Shown in pieces: positions 13,850-22,786 of a stretch of DNA of 39,240 nucleotides (within the stretch, counting starts at the first letter, position 1; each line of letters starts with the position of its first letter). This stretch comes from Desulfuromonadales bacterium. Its GTDB lineage: Bacteria > Desulfobacterota > Desulfuromonadia > Desulfuromonadales > Syntrophotaleaceae. The notes under the pieces were generated by a model. The model was not told the DNA's origin, did not search any database, and saw only the letters and a program-made list of their open reading frames with translations. The translations under genes were made by a program, and so were the position numbers. The stretch covers positions 1-39,240 of the forward strand of contig JASKKK010000025.1 in assembly GCA_030154185.1 (NCBI GenBank), written 5' to 3'.

Positions 13850-15937
13850 TTGAGCGTCATTCGGCAGCTGAACTCTGGAGCAAATACCGCAATTGAGCTG
13901 GATGATGGTATAAATCGCGCCATCGAATGGCTGGCCGATAACCAGGATGAAGAAGGGTTCTGGGTCGGCAGGCTCGAGTCCAACTCGTGTATCGAAGCCG
14001 AGTGGCTTCTGGCCATGCATTTGCTCGGAGTCAAAGACGACCCCAAATACGAAAATGTGGTGCGGGCTGTACTCAACGAGCAGCGTGAAGACGGTTCGTG
14101 GGCAGTATATTACGACGCTCCGGCGGGGGATATCAACGCCACGGTAGAGGCTTATGCTGCGTTGCGTGCGGCCGGTTTCGGCGCTGACGATGAACGCCTG
14201 ATCAAGGCTCGCAGCTGGATATTCGAGCATGGCGGACTCAGACAGGTGCGCGTCTTTACGCGTTACTGGCTGGCCCTCATCGGTGAATGGCCCTGGGATG
14301 AAACTCCCGCTCTGGCTCCCGAGATAATATATTTGCCGTCATGGTGTCCGCTTAATATTTATGATTTTGCCTGTTGGGCGCGCGCCACCCTCGTTCCTTT
14401 GAGTATTCTGTCGGTGCGGCGGCCCGTTAAGCCGCTTGCTCCCGAGAGCCGCCTGCATGAGTTGTTTCCCGAGGGGCGCGAAAAAGCGGATTACAGTCTG
14501 CCGGATGCCGAAAAAGGTCTGGCCGAGCGGTTTTTCATGGTGGTCGACTGGTTTCTGAAAAAATACAACCGCCTGCCGATGCAGTTCGGTCGCGAAAAGG
14601 CTGTGCGTCTGTGCCTTGAATGGATCGTCCGACATCAGGATTACGATGGTGGGTGGGGGGGCATTCAGCCGCCGCTCATCTATTCGCTGATTGCCCTCAA
14701 TGTGGAAGGCTACGGGCTCCATCATCCCGTGGTCAGCAAGGGCCTGGACGCTTTTAACCCCCCCTGGGCCTACGAGAAGAACGGCGGTACCTATCTGCAG
14801 TGCAGTGAATCGCCTGTGTGGGATACGCTGTTTTCCCTGCTGGCACTGTTCGAAAGCGGTCGTACGTTTGAAGATACGCCCATGATGGGCCCCGCGCTCG
14901 ACTGGATTCTCGGCAAGCAGATTACTGCCTGGGGAGACTGGCAGGTCAAGGTGCGTGGTGTGCGTCCCGGCGGGTGGGCTTTCGAGCGGGCCAATACCGC
15001 TTATCCCGACGTGGACGATACGGCTTTGGCTCTGGTGGTGCTGACGGAGGCCCGGCGCCATCTCAAAGATACCTCGGCGGTCGACGCCGCTCTTGAACGC
15101 GCCGAGGAGTGGCTTCTCGGTCTGCAATGCAAGAATGGTGGCTGGGCGGCTTTCGATCGCGACAATGACAGTGTCATTGTCACCAAGATTCCTTTCTGTG
15201 ATTTCGGCGAGGTTCTGGACCCTCCCAGTGTAGATGTAACAGCCCATGTGATAGAGGCGCTCGCAGCCCTTGGCCGGGACAAGCACGATCCGGTTGTGGC
15301 CAGGGCTCTTAAATATATCCGCAGTGAGCAGGAGCCCGAAGGAAGCTGGTTCGGGCGCTGGGGGGTCAATCATATCTATGGCACCGGTGCCGTGTTGCCG
15401 GCTTTGGCGGCCATCGGCGAAGATATGCGAGCTCCTTACGTGTTGCGTGCGGCAGACTGGTTGGTCGATCATCAGAATGCCGATGGCGGATGGGGGGAAA
15501 GCTGCGCCTCCTACATGGACGACAGCCAGCGTGGCCGAGGTGTCAGTACGGCTTCTCAGACCGGTTGGGCGTTGATGGCCCTGGTGGCTTTGGGCGGTCA
15601 TGACTACGATGAGGTTATTCGCAGGGGACTCGATTACCTGCTAACGCACCAGAAGTCCGGATCATGGGATGAGCCGCAGTACACCGGGACCGGTTTCCCC
15701 GGATACGGTGTCGGCGAGCGAACCAATCTCAAGGAGGCGGGTTCCACTCTCGACCAGGGGTGTGAGCTGGCACGCGGTTTTATGATCAATTACAATATGT
15801 ATCGGCATTATTTCCCGCTGATCGCCATGGCGCGCGCTCGTCGCCATCTCGGATTTGCGGCAAACCCCCGCCATCGGGATCCGGCCAGCGACATGGGCAT
15901 GGAATCCGAGTCCCTGCGTGGCAGGGCCTGCGGTTGA
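13850..15937 (+). CDS. shc: Squalene-hopene cyclase
   Basis: The roughly 695-residue enzyme folds squalene into hopene/diplopterol, the first committed step of hopanoid synthesis, on the inner membrane. The acid motif DVDDTA is at residues 387-392, and many QW-type repeats (QEPEGSWFGRWG, QNADGGWGES, QKSGSWDEPQYTGTGFPG) run through both barrels. I prefer TTG 13850 because AGGAGG stands 10 bases upstream; an in-frame GTG at 13820 has no such site. The gene is monocistronic here, with no squalene synthase or hpn genes adjacent. A terminator follows. Its leader is unusually long and structured. Confidence 0.92.
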   Translation: MSVIRQLNSGANTAIELDDGINRAIEWLADNQDEEGFWVGRLESNSCIEAEWLLAMHLLGVKDDPKYENVVRAVLNEQREDGSWAVYYDAPAGDINATVEAYAALRAAGFGADDERLIKARSWIFEHGGLRQVRVFTRYWLALIGEWPWDETPALAPEIIYLPSWCPLNIYDFACWARATLVPLSILSVRRPVKPLAPESRLHELFPEGREKADYSLPDAEKGLAERFFMVVDWFLKKYNRLPMQFGREKAVRLCLEWIVRHQDYDGGWGGIQPPLIYSLIALNVEGYGLHHPVVSKGLDAFNPPWAYEKNGGTYLQCSESPVWDTLFSLLALFESGRTFEDTPMMGPALDWILGKQITAWGDWQVKVRGVRPGGWAFERANTAYPDVDDTALALVVLTEARRHLKDTSAVDAALERAEEWLLGLQCKNGGWAAFDRDNDSVIVTKIPFCDFGEVLDPPSVDVTAHVIEALAALGRDKHDPVVARALKYIRSEQEPEGSWFGRWGVNHIYGTGAVLPALAAIGEDMRAPYVLRAADWLVDHQNADGGWGESCASYMDDSQRGRGVSTASQTGWALMALVALGGHDYDEVIRRGLDYLLTHQKSGSWDEPQYTGTGFPGYGVGERTNLKEAGSTLDQGCELARGFMINYNMYRHYFPLIAMARARRHLGFAANPRHRDPASDMGMESESLRGRACG

Positions 15938-15966
15938 TTTTTCGACTGTGGGAATGAGCGTCTCCC

Positions 15967-16000
15967 AAAGCCGTCCGCAAAATGCGGGCGGCTTTTTCTT
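15967..16000 (+). terminator. Rho-independent terminator of shc
   Basis: AAAGCCGTCCGC (15967-15978) pairs with GCGGGCGGCTTT (15984-15995; one G-U pair) around AAAAT, followed by a TTTTTCTT tract. It lies 30 bp after the shc stop. Confidence 0.8.
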
Positions 16001-16115
16001 TACCGGGTTCGGGTGGTTTGAAGGCCGGAAGGCGGGTTGCGAACCGTCGGATGTCTGATTACATTGCAGTCAAGGGGGCTGAGGGGCGGCGCCTGTTTTC
16101 AGGGAGGTTGTGTCT

Positions 16116-17585
16116 ATGACAGAGGAGATCGAAGGCCGGAGTCGAGGGGCATTGCCGGTGCCTGCGCCGGATCTCATTCTTGCCGAAGGCCCCGGTCATC
16201 GTTGGCAGGTGAAGGCCATGTCCGATTCTCTGGTCAAGATGCTCGGACTGGACGCTTCCCTGGCTGTGGGACGGTTTGCCGACCACGTGTTTAGCGGCTC
16301 GGTTCCGTCTCTGGAGGTGCTGGCACAGGATGCCGTCTCCGTCGGTCGGGCTATGCTGGATATAAGGCTGCGACTTGGCGCGCCGCATGGTCTGTGGTCT
16401 GTCGATGTGAGACCTTTGGGGCTTGATGACGATTTTAAAGCCAGGATGGTGGCCGTTGTCTTCCGGCGAATCGCTGTCGCAGGTAAGGAAGAGCCGGTTT
16501 CGTTCCGGGGGATGGTCGGTAACAGTCCAGCCATTCGGGAGGTTTTTCGGAAGATCGCCATGTATGCTCCCTCCGATGCCGCAGTCGTCATTACGGGCGA
16601 AACCGGAACCGGCAAAGAGTTGGTGGCCCGGGCGTTGCACGATCAAGGCCTGCGTTCGGACGCTCCTTTCATAGCCGTCAACTGTTCGGCGATTTCCGAA
16701 GAGTTGCTCGAGTCTGAACTGTTCGGTCATGAAAAGGGGGCGTTTACCGGCGCATTGCGCAGTCATCGGGGACGTTTCGAGCGGGCGGACGGTGGAACTC
16801 TGTTTCTCGATGAAGTAGGTGATATGCCCCTGAATACCCAGTCCAAATTGCTGCGGGTGTTGGAGGAGGGAACGATTGAGCGGGTTGGCGCGGAGCGTGA
16901 GCAGAAAGTCGATGTGCGCATCTTGGCTGCGACCAATGTGCCCCTCGAGCAGGCGGTCGGCACGGGACGGTTTCGCGCCGATCTCTATCATCGCATTTCA
17001 GTATTGCGTATTCACCTGCCGCCTCTTCGCGATCGGATTGAAGATATCCCCTATCTGGTCGAGCATTTCCTGAAAATATTTGCGCGCAAATACGGACGCC
17101 GCATTTACAGGCTTACGCCGGAGGCCGTAAGCCTTTTGCAGGCCTATATGTGGCCGGGGAACGTCCGGGAATTGCGAAATGTTCTGGAGCGGGTGTTTGT
17201 CGAGACCCAGGCCGATGTCATCGGGGCGCGTGCCTTTGGTGAGTGGATCAGGGAGCGTCAGGATTTTCTGGCGGAAGTAAGGGATGGTCATGGGGCAGGG
17301 AGGTCTTCTTTGCCAGCGGTTCTTCTTCCGCAAGGTGCGCAGCGCATGGAGAGGACCAAGGCGGAGTCCGAGTTTTCCCCCGTATTTGAGGCCGAATTTT
17401 ACGCTGGAGAAGAGGGGGGGCGCTCGACTCGTCCAGCCAATCTCACAGAGGAGGAGATTCACCGTGCCTATCGAGATGCCGGCGGTAATCTGGCTGATGC
17501 CGCCCGCAGGCTTGGCGTGCATCGCGCGACCCTTTATCGCTACCTTGACAAGCTGGGATTGTCCCGTGCGGACCTGGAAGAATGA
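16116..17585 (+). CDS. Sigma-54-dependent transcriptional activator (PAS-like sensor)
   Basis: The 489-residue enhancer-binding protein has an N-terminal sensory part of about 130 residues that looks PAS-like and lacks a response-receiver aspartate pocket. An AAA+ domain follows, with Walker A GETGTGKE (161-168), intact GAFTGA (208-213) for sigma-54 contact and Walker B GTLFLDEVGD. The C-terminus is a Fis-type helix-turn-helix (GGNLADAARRLGVHRATLYR). I choose ATG 16116, 8 bases after AGGGAGG; the GTG at 16110 is too close. The palindrome array and -24/-12 promoter immediately downstream, then two hsp20 genes, make it the likely activator of that operon. It is not an obvious AcoR. Confidence 0.88.
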   Translation: MTEEIEGRSRGALPVPAPDLILAEGPGHRWQVKAMSDSLVKMLGLDASLAVGRFADHVFSGSVPSLEVLAQDAVSVGRAMLDIRLRLGAPHGLWSVDVRPLGLDDDFKARMVAVVFRRIAVAGKEEPVSFRGMVGNSPAIREVFRKIAMYAPSDAAVVITGETGTGKELVARALHDQGLRSDAPFIAVNCSAISEELLESELFGHEKGAFTGALRSHRGRFERADGGTLFLDEVGDMPLNTQSKLLRVLEEGTIERVGAEREQKVDVRILAATNVPLEQAVGTGRFRADLYHRISVLRIHLPPLRDRIEDIPYLVEHFLKIFARKYGRRIYRLTPEAVSLLQAYMWPGNVRELRNVLERVFVETQADVIGARAFGEWIRERQDFLAEVRDGHGAGRSSLPAVLLPQGAQRMERTKAESEFSPVFEAEFYAGEEGGRSTRPANLTEEEIHRAYRDAGGNLADAARRLGVHRATLYRYLDKLGLSRADLEE

Positions 17586-17593
17586 TTGAGAAA

Positions 17594-17658
17594 TGTCGCA
17601 CTCCCCTGTTTGCGACGTCGCAAATCAATCTTGCGACACATGTTGGCGACGTCGCAAG
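17594..17658. promoter_or_regulatory. Palindromic GCGACGTCGC array, candidate enhancer sites
   Basis: A perfect 16-bp palindrome TTTGCGACGTCGCAAA (17609-17624) and a second copy centred 34 bp later (TTGGCGACGTCGCAAG, 17643-17658) share the core GCGACGTCGC. Extra half-sites TGTCGCA (17594-17600) and TTGCGACA (17631-17638) flank them. The centres lie about 137 and 103 bp before the predicted start site of the sigma-54 promoter, the usual place for enhancer-binding protein sites. The likely ligand is the regulator encoded immediately upstream. Confidence 0.75.
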
Positions 17659-17725
17659 TGGGCTTAAATTTTTATATCTGAATCTAAGTGTTCGAAATCA
17701 TGGTGATATTTTTTGTTCCTTGAAG

Positions 17726-17742
17726 TTGGCACGATGGTTGTT
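17726..17742 (+). promoter_or_regulatory. Sigma-54 (-24/-12) promoter of the hsp20 operon
   Basis: TTGGCACGATGGTTGTT matches the RpoN consensus at every defined position except the final C of the -12 GC, which is T. The GG is at 17728-17729. The start site is expected near 17754, so the hsp20 gene must begin downstream, in agreement with ATG 17806. Confidence 0.75.
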
Positions 17743-17805
17743 ATTAAGGAGGGTGTGAAAACAACAAAACGGAATCCATCACAACCCATCTTTAAGGAGG
17801 ATCAT

Positions 17806-18252
17806 ATGGCTATGTGGAATATGTACAGAGAAATGGAAAATCTCCGTCGTGAAATCGATGAAGCTTTCCGTGGCTTCGGTGGGCGGGGGCTTTTCGGACC
17901 GGCCTTCCAGGCCGGTCGAAGCTTGCGGCGTCAACCTCCCATGAATCTGTACGGAGATGCGGAAACGCTCTATGTCGAAGTACTGGTACCCGGCATCGAA
18001 CCTGAAAAACTCGATATCACGGTACAGGAAAATGTACTTACCGTGAGCGGGGAACGTGCCGCAGTCGATGATAAAGACCGCACCTGGCATCGCCGCGAGC
18101 GTGACAACGGAAAGTTCGTGCGTACCCTGGAATTGCCGGTCGATGTCGATGCCGACCTGGTCAAGGCCAGCTGCAAAAACGGGGTGTTGATCATCACCCT
18201 GCCCAAAGCGGCCGCGGCCCGTCCGAAAAAAATCAACGTCGACGTGGCCTGA
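17806..18252 (+). CDS. Small heat-shock protein (Hsp20/alpha-crystallin), first copy
   Basis: The 148-residue product is an ATP-independent holdase. A helical N-terminus (MWNMYREMENLRREIDEAFR) and a Gly-rich stretch precede the alpha-crystallin domain from about residue 45 (PPMNLYGDAETLYVEVLVPG). That domain ends with the signature KNGVLIITLPK. No clear IXI motif follows it; the C-terminus reads KKINVDVA. The start is ATG 17806 behind AAGGAGG; upstream in-frame starts lie before the predicted transcription start. It leads an operon with a second, divergent Hsp20 and probably ClpB. Its expression is likely sigma-54 dependent rather than heat-shock-sigma dependent, given the promoter. Confidence 0.9.
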   Translation: MAMWNMYREMENLRREIDEAFRGFGGRGLFGPAFQAGRSLRRQPPMNLYGDAETLYVEVLVPGIEPEKLDITVQENVLTVSGERAAVDDKDRTWHRRERDNGKFVRTLELPVDVDADLVKASCKNGVLIITLPKAAAARPKKINVDVA

Positions 18253-18306
18253 ACCACAGTACGAACCGCTTAATCGATGAATTTTCCACATGTGAGGAGT
18301 ATCACC

Positions 18307-18711
18307 ATGACCGATAAAAACATCGCCGTAACCGAGAAAGGAAAAAAAGAAGCTCTCAGCCGTGAAGAAACGCGAGCTCCCGAACGTTATACCGTGCCGG
18401 TGGTCGATATTCTCGAAGGAGTCGACGGACTGAGCATGTTCATTGATATGCCCGGTGTGGCACGGGAAGATATGACAATCAACCTGGAGCAGGGTATTCT
18501 TACCATTGAAGGACGGGTCAAGACCGCGAAACCAGCCGAGGATATCTATCGGGAATTCACTCTCGCCAATTTTTATCGCCAATTCCGGATCCCCGAAGGT
18601 ATCGATCAGGAAAAAGTAACGGCTTCCTATGCCAACGGTGTGCTTAACCTTCTGTTGCCGCGGGCTGAGACAGCCAAACCCCGCCGTATTGAGATTACAG
18701 CGGGGGAGTGA
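18307..18711 (+). CDS. Small heat-shock protein (Hsp20/alpha-crystallin), second copy
   Basis: The 134-residue second Hsp20 has a shorter, charged, Lys/Glu-rich N-terminus in place of the helical head of the first copy. Its alpha-crystallin domain (PVVDILEGVDGLSMFIDMPG to ANGVLNLLLPRAE) ends with PRRIEITAGE, where IEI is an IXI motif for oligomer assembly. The two proteins differ enough to suggest hetero-oligomers or separate clients rather than recent duplicates. The start is ATG 18307 with GTGAGGAG upstream, 54 bp after the first copy, so both should be read from the same sigma-54 promoter. Confidence 0.9.
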   Translation: MTDKNIAVTEKGKKEALSREETRAPERYTVPVVDILEGVDGLSMFIDMPGVAREDMTINLEQGILTIEGRVKTAKPAEDIYREFTLANFYRQFRIPEGIDQEKVTASYANGVLNLLLPRAETAKPRRIEITAGE

Positions 18712-18751
18712 GTCAAAGCTCAAAGCCAGAGGTTTGAGATAAGAGATGCAA

Positions 18752-18774
18752 GTGATTAGTAATGGGTGATTAGT
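18752..18774 (+). repeat. Short direct repeat GTGATTAGT
   Basis: GTGATTAGT occurs at 18752-18760 and 18766-18774, a 14-bp period, between hsp20 and clpB. It looks like a small intergenic tandem remnant. No function is apparent. Confidence 0.4.
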
Positions 18775-18778
18775 GACC

Positions 18779-18885
18779 GGTTCCCTCTGCGCTGCGGAGG
18801 GAACCCATCTCAGGCCGGTAATAAGGGGCGTTTCCCGCCCATTCTTTAGAGGCGTATCCGGGCCGAGCGGGGGCGCACCCCCGCT
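18779..18885 (+). terminator. Two hairpins between hsp20 and clpB
   Basis: GGTTCCCTC/GAGGGAACC (18779-18787 and 18797-18805, 9 bp) and AGCGGGGG/CCCCCGCT (18866-18873 and 18878-18885, CGCA loop) are perfect stems without T-runs directly after them; GTTTTAA comes 7 bases after the second. They may attenuate read-through or protect the hsp20 mRNA end. No distinct clpB promoter was recognised in this gap. Confidence 0.4.
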
Positions 18886-18950
18886 GAGTCAGGTTTTAAT
18901 TCGGAAAGAAGCAAGTCGCAGCCAGGTTGCAGGAAGGAGATGGCATCTTT

Positions 18951-21569
18951 ATGGATATCAACAAAATGACCCAAAAAACCCAGGAGGCTTTGCAGGCCGC
19001 ACAGGATATCGCCCTGAAACGCGGTCATGTGGAAGTCGACGGGGAGCATTTGCTGGCGGCCCTGCTGGGACAGGAAGGCGGACTGGTGCCGCGGCTGCTG
19101 CAAAAGATGGATGTGCAGGTCGCTAACCTGGCTGCCGGTGTCAAGAAAGAACTGGACCGTCGTCCGAGCGTTTCGGGACCGGGCGTTGAAGGCGGGAAGA
19201 TCTATGTCACTCAGCGCCTGAACCGGTTGCTTCTCAAGGCCGAAGAGGAAGCCAAGCATCTGCGCGATGAGTATGTCAGTGTAGAGCATCTTCTGCTGGC
19301 CCTGGCCGAAGAGGGAGAATCGACGGCGTCTGGCAAGCTCCTGAAACAGTTCAATATTTCCCGCGACAAATTGCTGGAAGCGCTGACCGCCATTCGCGGG
19401 CACCAGCGGGTAACCGGTCCCGATCCCGAAAGCACCTACGAGGCTCTGGAAAAATACGGCAGGGATCTGGTGCAGGAAGTGCAGAAAGGCAAACTCGATC
19501 CGGTTATCGGCCGCGATGCGGAAATCCGCCGGGTCATTCGCATTCTGTCGCGTAAGACCAAGAACAATCCGGTGCTGATCGGGGAGCCGGGGGTAGGCAA
19601 AACCGCCATCGTCGAAGGACTGGCGCACCGGATTGTGCGCGGCGACGTTCCGGAAGGATTGAAGAACAAGACCGTGTTCGCTCTCGATATGGGAGCCTTG
19701 GTTGCCGGCGCCAAGTTCCGCGGGGAGTTCGAGGAACGCCTGAAGGCCGTACTTAATGAGATTCGCTCCAGCGAAGGACGCATTCTGCTGTTTATCGACG
19801 AGTTGCACAACATTGTCGGAGCAGGCAAGGCCGAAGGTTCCATGGATGCCGGCAACATGCTCAAACCGATGCTGGCACGCGGTGAATTGCACTGCATCGG
19901 CGCCACAACCCTGGATGAATACCGTAAATACATCGAAAAGGATGCAGCCCTCGAGCGGCGCTTCCAGCCGGTGCTGGTCGATCAGCCGACGGTGGAGGAC
20001 ACCATCAGCATTCTGCGTGGGCTCAAGGAACGGTTTGAGGTTTTTCATGGCGTGCGTATCCAGGATAATGCTCTGGTGGCCGCTGCCACGCTGAGCAACC
20101 GTTACATTTCCGACCGCTTTTTGCCGGATAAGGCCATCGACCTTGTCGACGAAGCCTGCGCAACCATCCGCACTGAAATCGATTCTCTGCCGGCAGAACT
20201 CGACGAAGTGACACGTCGTGTCATGCAGTTGGAGATCGAGGAAGCAGCCCTTAAAAAGGAAAAGGATCCGGCCAGCAAAGCTCGCCTGGAAACCCTGCGT
20301 AAGGAACTTGCCGATCTGAAACACCAGGCCGATGTGCTCAAAGCCCAGTGGGATAAGGAAAAAGGGTCGATCAAGGATGTGCAGAGCCTGCGTGAGGAGA
20401 TCGAGCAGGTACGTCAACAGATCGAGGTGGCCGAACGCAATTACGATCTGAACAAGGCGGCCGAACTCAAACATGGACGTTTGCCGGATCTTGAACGCCG
20501 TCTGCACGAACGGGAAGGGGAGACTGAAGATGAAAGTGACGGCCCACGGCTGCTGCGGGAGGAGGTCACCGAGGAAGAAATCGCCGAAATCATCTCCCGT
20601 TGGACCGGTATTCCCGTGACCCGGCTGGTCGAAGGCGAGCGGGAGAAACTGCTGAAGCTCGACGAGTTGCTGCATCGGCGGGTCGTCGGTCAGGACGAGG
20701 CGGTACAACTGGTGGCGGATGCGGTGATACGCGCCCGTGCCGGGATCAAGGATCCCCGCCGCCCCATCGGTTCTTTCATCTTCCTCGGCCCGACGGGGGT
20801 CGGCAAGACCGAGCTGGCCAGAACCCTGGCCGAGGCACTGTTTGACAGCGAGGATAATATGGTGCGCATCGACATGTCCGAATATATGGAGAAGCACACC
20901 GTCAGCCGTCTTATCGGTGCGCCCCCAGGCTATGTCGGCTATGAAGAAGGGGGGCAACTGACCGAAGCGGTGCGGCGCAAGCCCTATTCGGTCATTCTCT
21001 TCGATGAGATCGAGAAGGCGCATAATGACGTATTCAACGTGTTGCTGCAGATTCTGGATGACGGTCGGGTGACCGATGCCCAGGGGCGTACCGTCGATTT
21101 TAAAAACACGGTGATTATCCTGACCTCCAATATCGGTTCGCAATATCTGCTTGAGGGGGTCAGCCCTGAAGGAGAAATCCGCGAAGAAGCGGGCAAGGCG
21201 GTCATGGATGAGTTGAGGCACCATTTCCGCCCGGAATTTCTCAACCGTGTGGATGACATTGTCATGTTCAAGCCCCTGTCGCGAGAAGAGATCAAACAGA
21301 TCATTCATCTGCTGGCGGAAGATCTGCGCAAGCGTCTGGCCGGTCGGCGCATCGGGCTCGAAATAACCGATGCAGCCTGCGATTTGATCGCCCGCGAGGC
21401 TTACGATCCGGTATATGGAGCAAGGCCGCTTAAACGCTACCTGCAGCACCATCTCGAAACCCGTATCGGGAGGGCTCTGATCGGTGGCGATATAAGCGAG
21501 GATGCCACGATTACTGTCGACGAACAGGATGGCGACCTGGTGGTCAAACCGCAGAATTCCGCAGTCTGA
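18951..21569 (+). CDS. clpB: ATP-dependent disaggregase ClpB
   Basis: The 872-residue Hsp100 protein extracts polypeptides from aggregates together with DnaK. In order: an N-terminal repeat domain (1-150); AAA-1 with Walker A GEPGVGKT at 211-218; a coiled-coil middle domain (about 400-530) that distinguishes ClpB from ClpA/ClpC; AAA-2 with GPTGVGKT at 613-620; and the pore loop GYVGYEEGG. There is no IGF/L ClpP-docking loop that I can see. The start at ATG 18951 has AAGGAGA 10 bases upstream. Its place after two Hsp20 genes fits a functional trio in which holdases keep aggregates accessible to ClpB. A long antisense open frame is a shadow. Confidence 0.95.
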   Translation: MDINKMTQKTQEALQAAQDIALKRGHVEVDGEHLLAALLGQEGGLVPRLLQKMDVQVANLAAGVKKELDRRPSVSGPGVEGGKIYVTQRLNRLLLKAEEEAKHLRDEYVSVEHLLLALAEEGESTASGKLLKQFNISRDKLLEALTAIRGHQRVTGPDPESTYEALEKYGRDLVQEVQKGKLDPVIGRDAEIRRVIRILSRKTKNNPVLIGEPGVGKTAIVEGLAHRIVRGDVPEGLKNKTVFALDMGALVAGAKFRGEFEERLKAVLNEIRSSEGRILLFIDELHNIVGAGKAEGSMDAGNMLKPMLARGELHCIGATTLDEYRKYIEKDAALERRFQPVLVDQPTVEDTISILRGLKERFEVFHGVRIQDNALVAAATLSNRYISDRFLPDKAIDLVDEACATIRTEIDSLPAELDEVTRRVMQLEIEEAALKKEKDPASKARLETLRKELADLKHQADVLKAQWDKEKGSIKDVQSLREEIEQVRQQIEVAERNYDLNKAAELKHGRLPDLERRLHEREGETEDESDGPRLLREEVTEEEIAEIISRWTGIPVTRLVEGEREKLLKLDELLHRRVVGQDEAVQLVADAVIRARAGIKDPRRPIGSFIFLGPTGVGKTELARTLAEALFDSEDNMVRIDMSEYMEKHTVSRLIGAPPGYVGYEEGGQLTEAVRRKPYSVILFDEIEKAHNDVFNVLLQILDDGRVTDAQGRTVDFKNTVIILTSNIGSQYLLEGVSPEGEIREEAGKAVMDELRHHFRPEFLNRVDDIVMFKPLSREEIKQIIHLLAEDLRKRLAGRRIGLEITDAACDLIAREAYDPVYGARPLKRYLQHHLETRIGRALIGGDISEDATITVDEQDGDLVVKPQNSAV

Positions 21570-21603
21570 CATAAGGCAGTTTCGTTATTGTTGCGCAAAC
21601 CTG

Positions 21604-21633
21604 AGCCCTGCCGTAAAGGCGGGGCTTCTTTTT
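21604..21633 (+). terminator. Rho-independent terminator of clpB
   Basis: AGCCCTGCC (21604-21612) pairs with GGCGGGGCT (21618-21626; one G-U pair) around GTAAA and is followed by TCTTTTT. It lies 35 bp after the clpB stop. Confidence 0.75.
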
Positions 21634-21747
21634 GGAGGTGAGAAAGGGAGGGCAACTGTATGTAATGTTGCTTTGTCACCGCAATCTGGTGTAAGAATGT
21701 GCGGCGGGCAAAAACGATGATTATGTATTTCCGTGGGAGGTAAGGAT

Positions 21748-22149
21748 ATGAATGACAATGGGCAGCAGCAAGCTCCCAGGCATAAACGCGCCGGCTGGGC
21801 GCGCGGGGTTGATATAGGGCTGCGCAGTTTGCATATCGGGGTTGCCGGTGTGTTGCTCGGCGGCGTCATTTTCAAACAGCCTTTGTCCGAGCTTCATTAC
21901 TGGGCATGGTGGACGGTAGGCACGGGGCTTGGGCTGGTGGCTTCGGAGGTGTACCACAGCTGGCGCTGGCCTTACCAGGGGCGCGGTGTCATGGTTATGC
22001 TGCATATAGCCTGCGTCGCTGTTTTGCATGCATGGCTTCAATATGCCGTGCCGCTGATGTGGGCAGCGCTGATCATCGGCGCAGTGGGCAGTCACATGCC
22101 GCGCAAGTATCGCCATTGGTCGTTTCTGGATGGCCAGGTCATGGATTGA
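21748..22149 (+). CDS. Small integral membrane protein, unknown function
   Basis: The 133-residue product has a polar, basic N-terminus of about 28 residues and four predicted membrane segments (about 32-48, 55-74, 84-101, 105-123). It then ends in a basic tail (PRKYRHWSFLDGQVMD). Several Trp and His residues lie in or near the helices (ELHYWAWW, VYHSWRW, MLHIA), a pattern that could bind heme or quinone, but no known cytochrome b motif is complete. The start at ATG 21748 has GGGAGG upstream. It is isolated between the clpB terminator and a convergent gene. I do not recognise the family. Confidence 0.7.
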   Translation: MNDNGQQQAPRHKRAGWARGVDIGLRSLHIGVAGVLLGGVIFKQPLSELHYWAWWTVGTGLGLVASEVYHSWRWPYQGRGVMVMLHIACVAVLHAWLQYAVPLMWAALIIGAVGSHMPRKYRHWSFLDGQVMD

Positions 22150-22173
22150 CCGAGACTGCATAACGACATTGCT

Positions 22174-22211
22174 GCAAAGAAGGGCGGGGAAGGTATCCCC
22201 GCCCTCTTTGC
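22174..22211. terminator. Bidirectional terminator between convergent genes
   Basis: GCAAAGAAGGGCGGGGA and TCCCCGCCCTCTTTGC form a 16-bp stem with one bulged A around a 5-base loop. It lies exactly between the plus-strand membrane protein and the minus-strand regulator. Short A- and T-rich arms allow use in both directions. Confidence 0.75.
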
Positions 22212-22220
22212 CGTTTGTGT

Positions 22221-22487
22221 TTACGGATGGTCGAAGACCATCTGCTGCACGGATACCCCCTCGATAGCCTCGAGTTTTTTGGCGAGCTCGCCTATTTTTC
22301 CCGTTTCGCCGATCATTTCCAAAAGAATCAGCCCAAATCCCGCGCAAAAGTTTCCGGTTACTTCATGCAGGCCGATGCGGGTTTTGATATTGCAACCGTA
22401 GTCGGTAAGAAGCTGTTGGACATCTGATGCCCGTTTGATGCGATCATCCACATGGATGCCGAGAATGTGATGCTGGTCCTGTTTCAT
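22221..22487 (-). CDS. TM1266-type iron-only hydrogenase system putative regulator
   Basis: The 88-residue protein resembles the small ACT/NikR-C-like TM1266 family: HHILGIHVDDR at the start, a central NIKTRIGLHE, and the closing KKLEAIEGVSVQQMV. Members usually sit with [FeFe]-hydrogenase maturation genes hydEFG and are proposed regulators; binding partners are not established. None of those genes is in this window, so it is an orphan here. The start is ATG 22487 with AAAGGAG upstream. The assignment is by pattern; other ferredoxin-like-fold small proteins remain possible. Confidence 0.65.
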   Translation of the reverse strand: MKQDQHHILGIHVDDRIKRASDVQQLLTDYGCNIKTRIGLHEVTGNFCAGFGLILLEMIGETGKIGELAKKLEAIEGVSVQQMVFDHP

Positions 22488-22668
22488 GATCTGCTCCTTT
22501 CGCAAAGGTGGACATTGGAACTGCCTTGGAGGTTGTCATCCTCTGGCCCGCTTCAACCATGAAGACTTCTGCTGTACCCGGGCCAGGTTTTTGTTGAAGG
22601 TGCTTGTGGAAATACGTTGACATTGTATCAACCGGATCGGCTTCGGCAAGTAACTGGGCGACCCCGCT

Positions 22669-22697
22669 TTTGAATTAAAAGCTACACCCCGTATAAT
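22669..22697 (+). promoter_or_regulatory. Sigma-70-type promoter upstream of the SagB-like gene
   Basis: A consensus TATAAT (22692-22697) is preceded by TTTGAA (22669-22674, 17-bp spacer) or TTGAAT (22670-22675, 16-bp spacer). The predicted start is near 22704, about 83 bp before the preferred start codon. The rest of the 299-bp gap shows nothing distinctive. Confidence 0.55.
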
Positions 22698-22786
22698 TTA
22701 AGCAGGCGTTTCGTCAATGTGGTCGGTTTTGTTCGAGAACGACGGTATTCATACAGTCGATGCCGCTTTTTGAGGGGGTACCAACC

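Noticed and set aside
14339-15601. Long minus-strand open frame inside shc
   Set aside because: It is antisense to squalene-hopene cyclase and has no ribosome site or recognisable motif. High G+C content gives many such shadows here.
16116-17585. Calling the sigma-54 activator AcoR
   Set aside because: Its N-terminal part does not look like the longer GAF-type sensor of AcoR, and its probable binding sites lie directly before hsp20. Control of the aco operon is not excluded but not supported.
18846-21572. A 908-residue open frame on the minus strand
   Set aside because: It lies exactly antisense to clpB, whose domains are all recognisable. Its codon composition is the complement of a real gene and it shows no domain.
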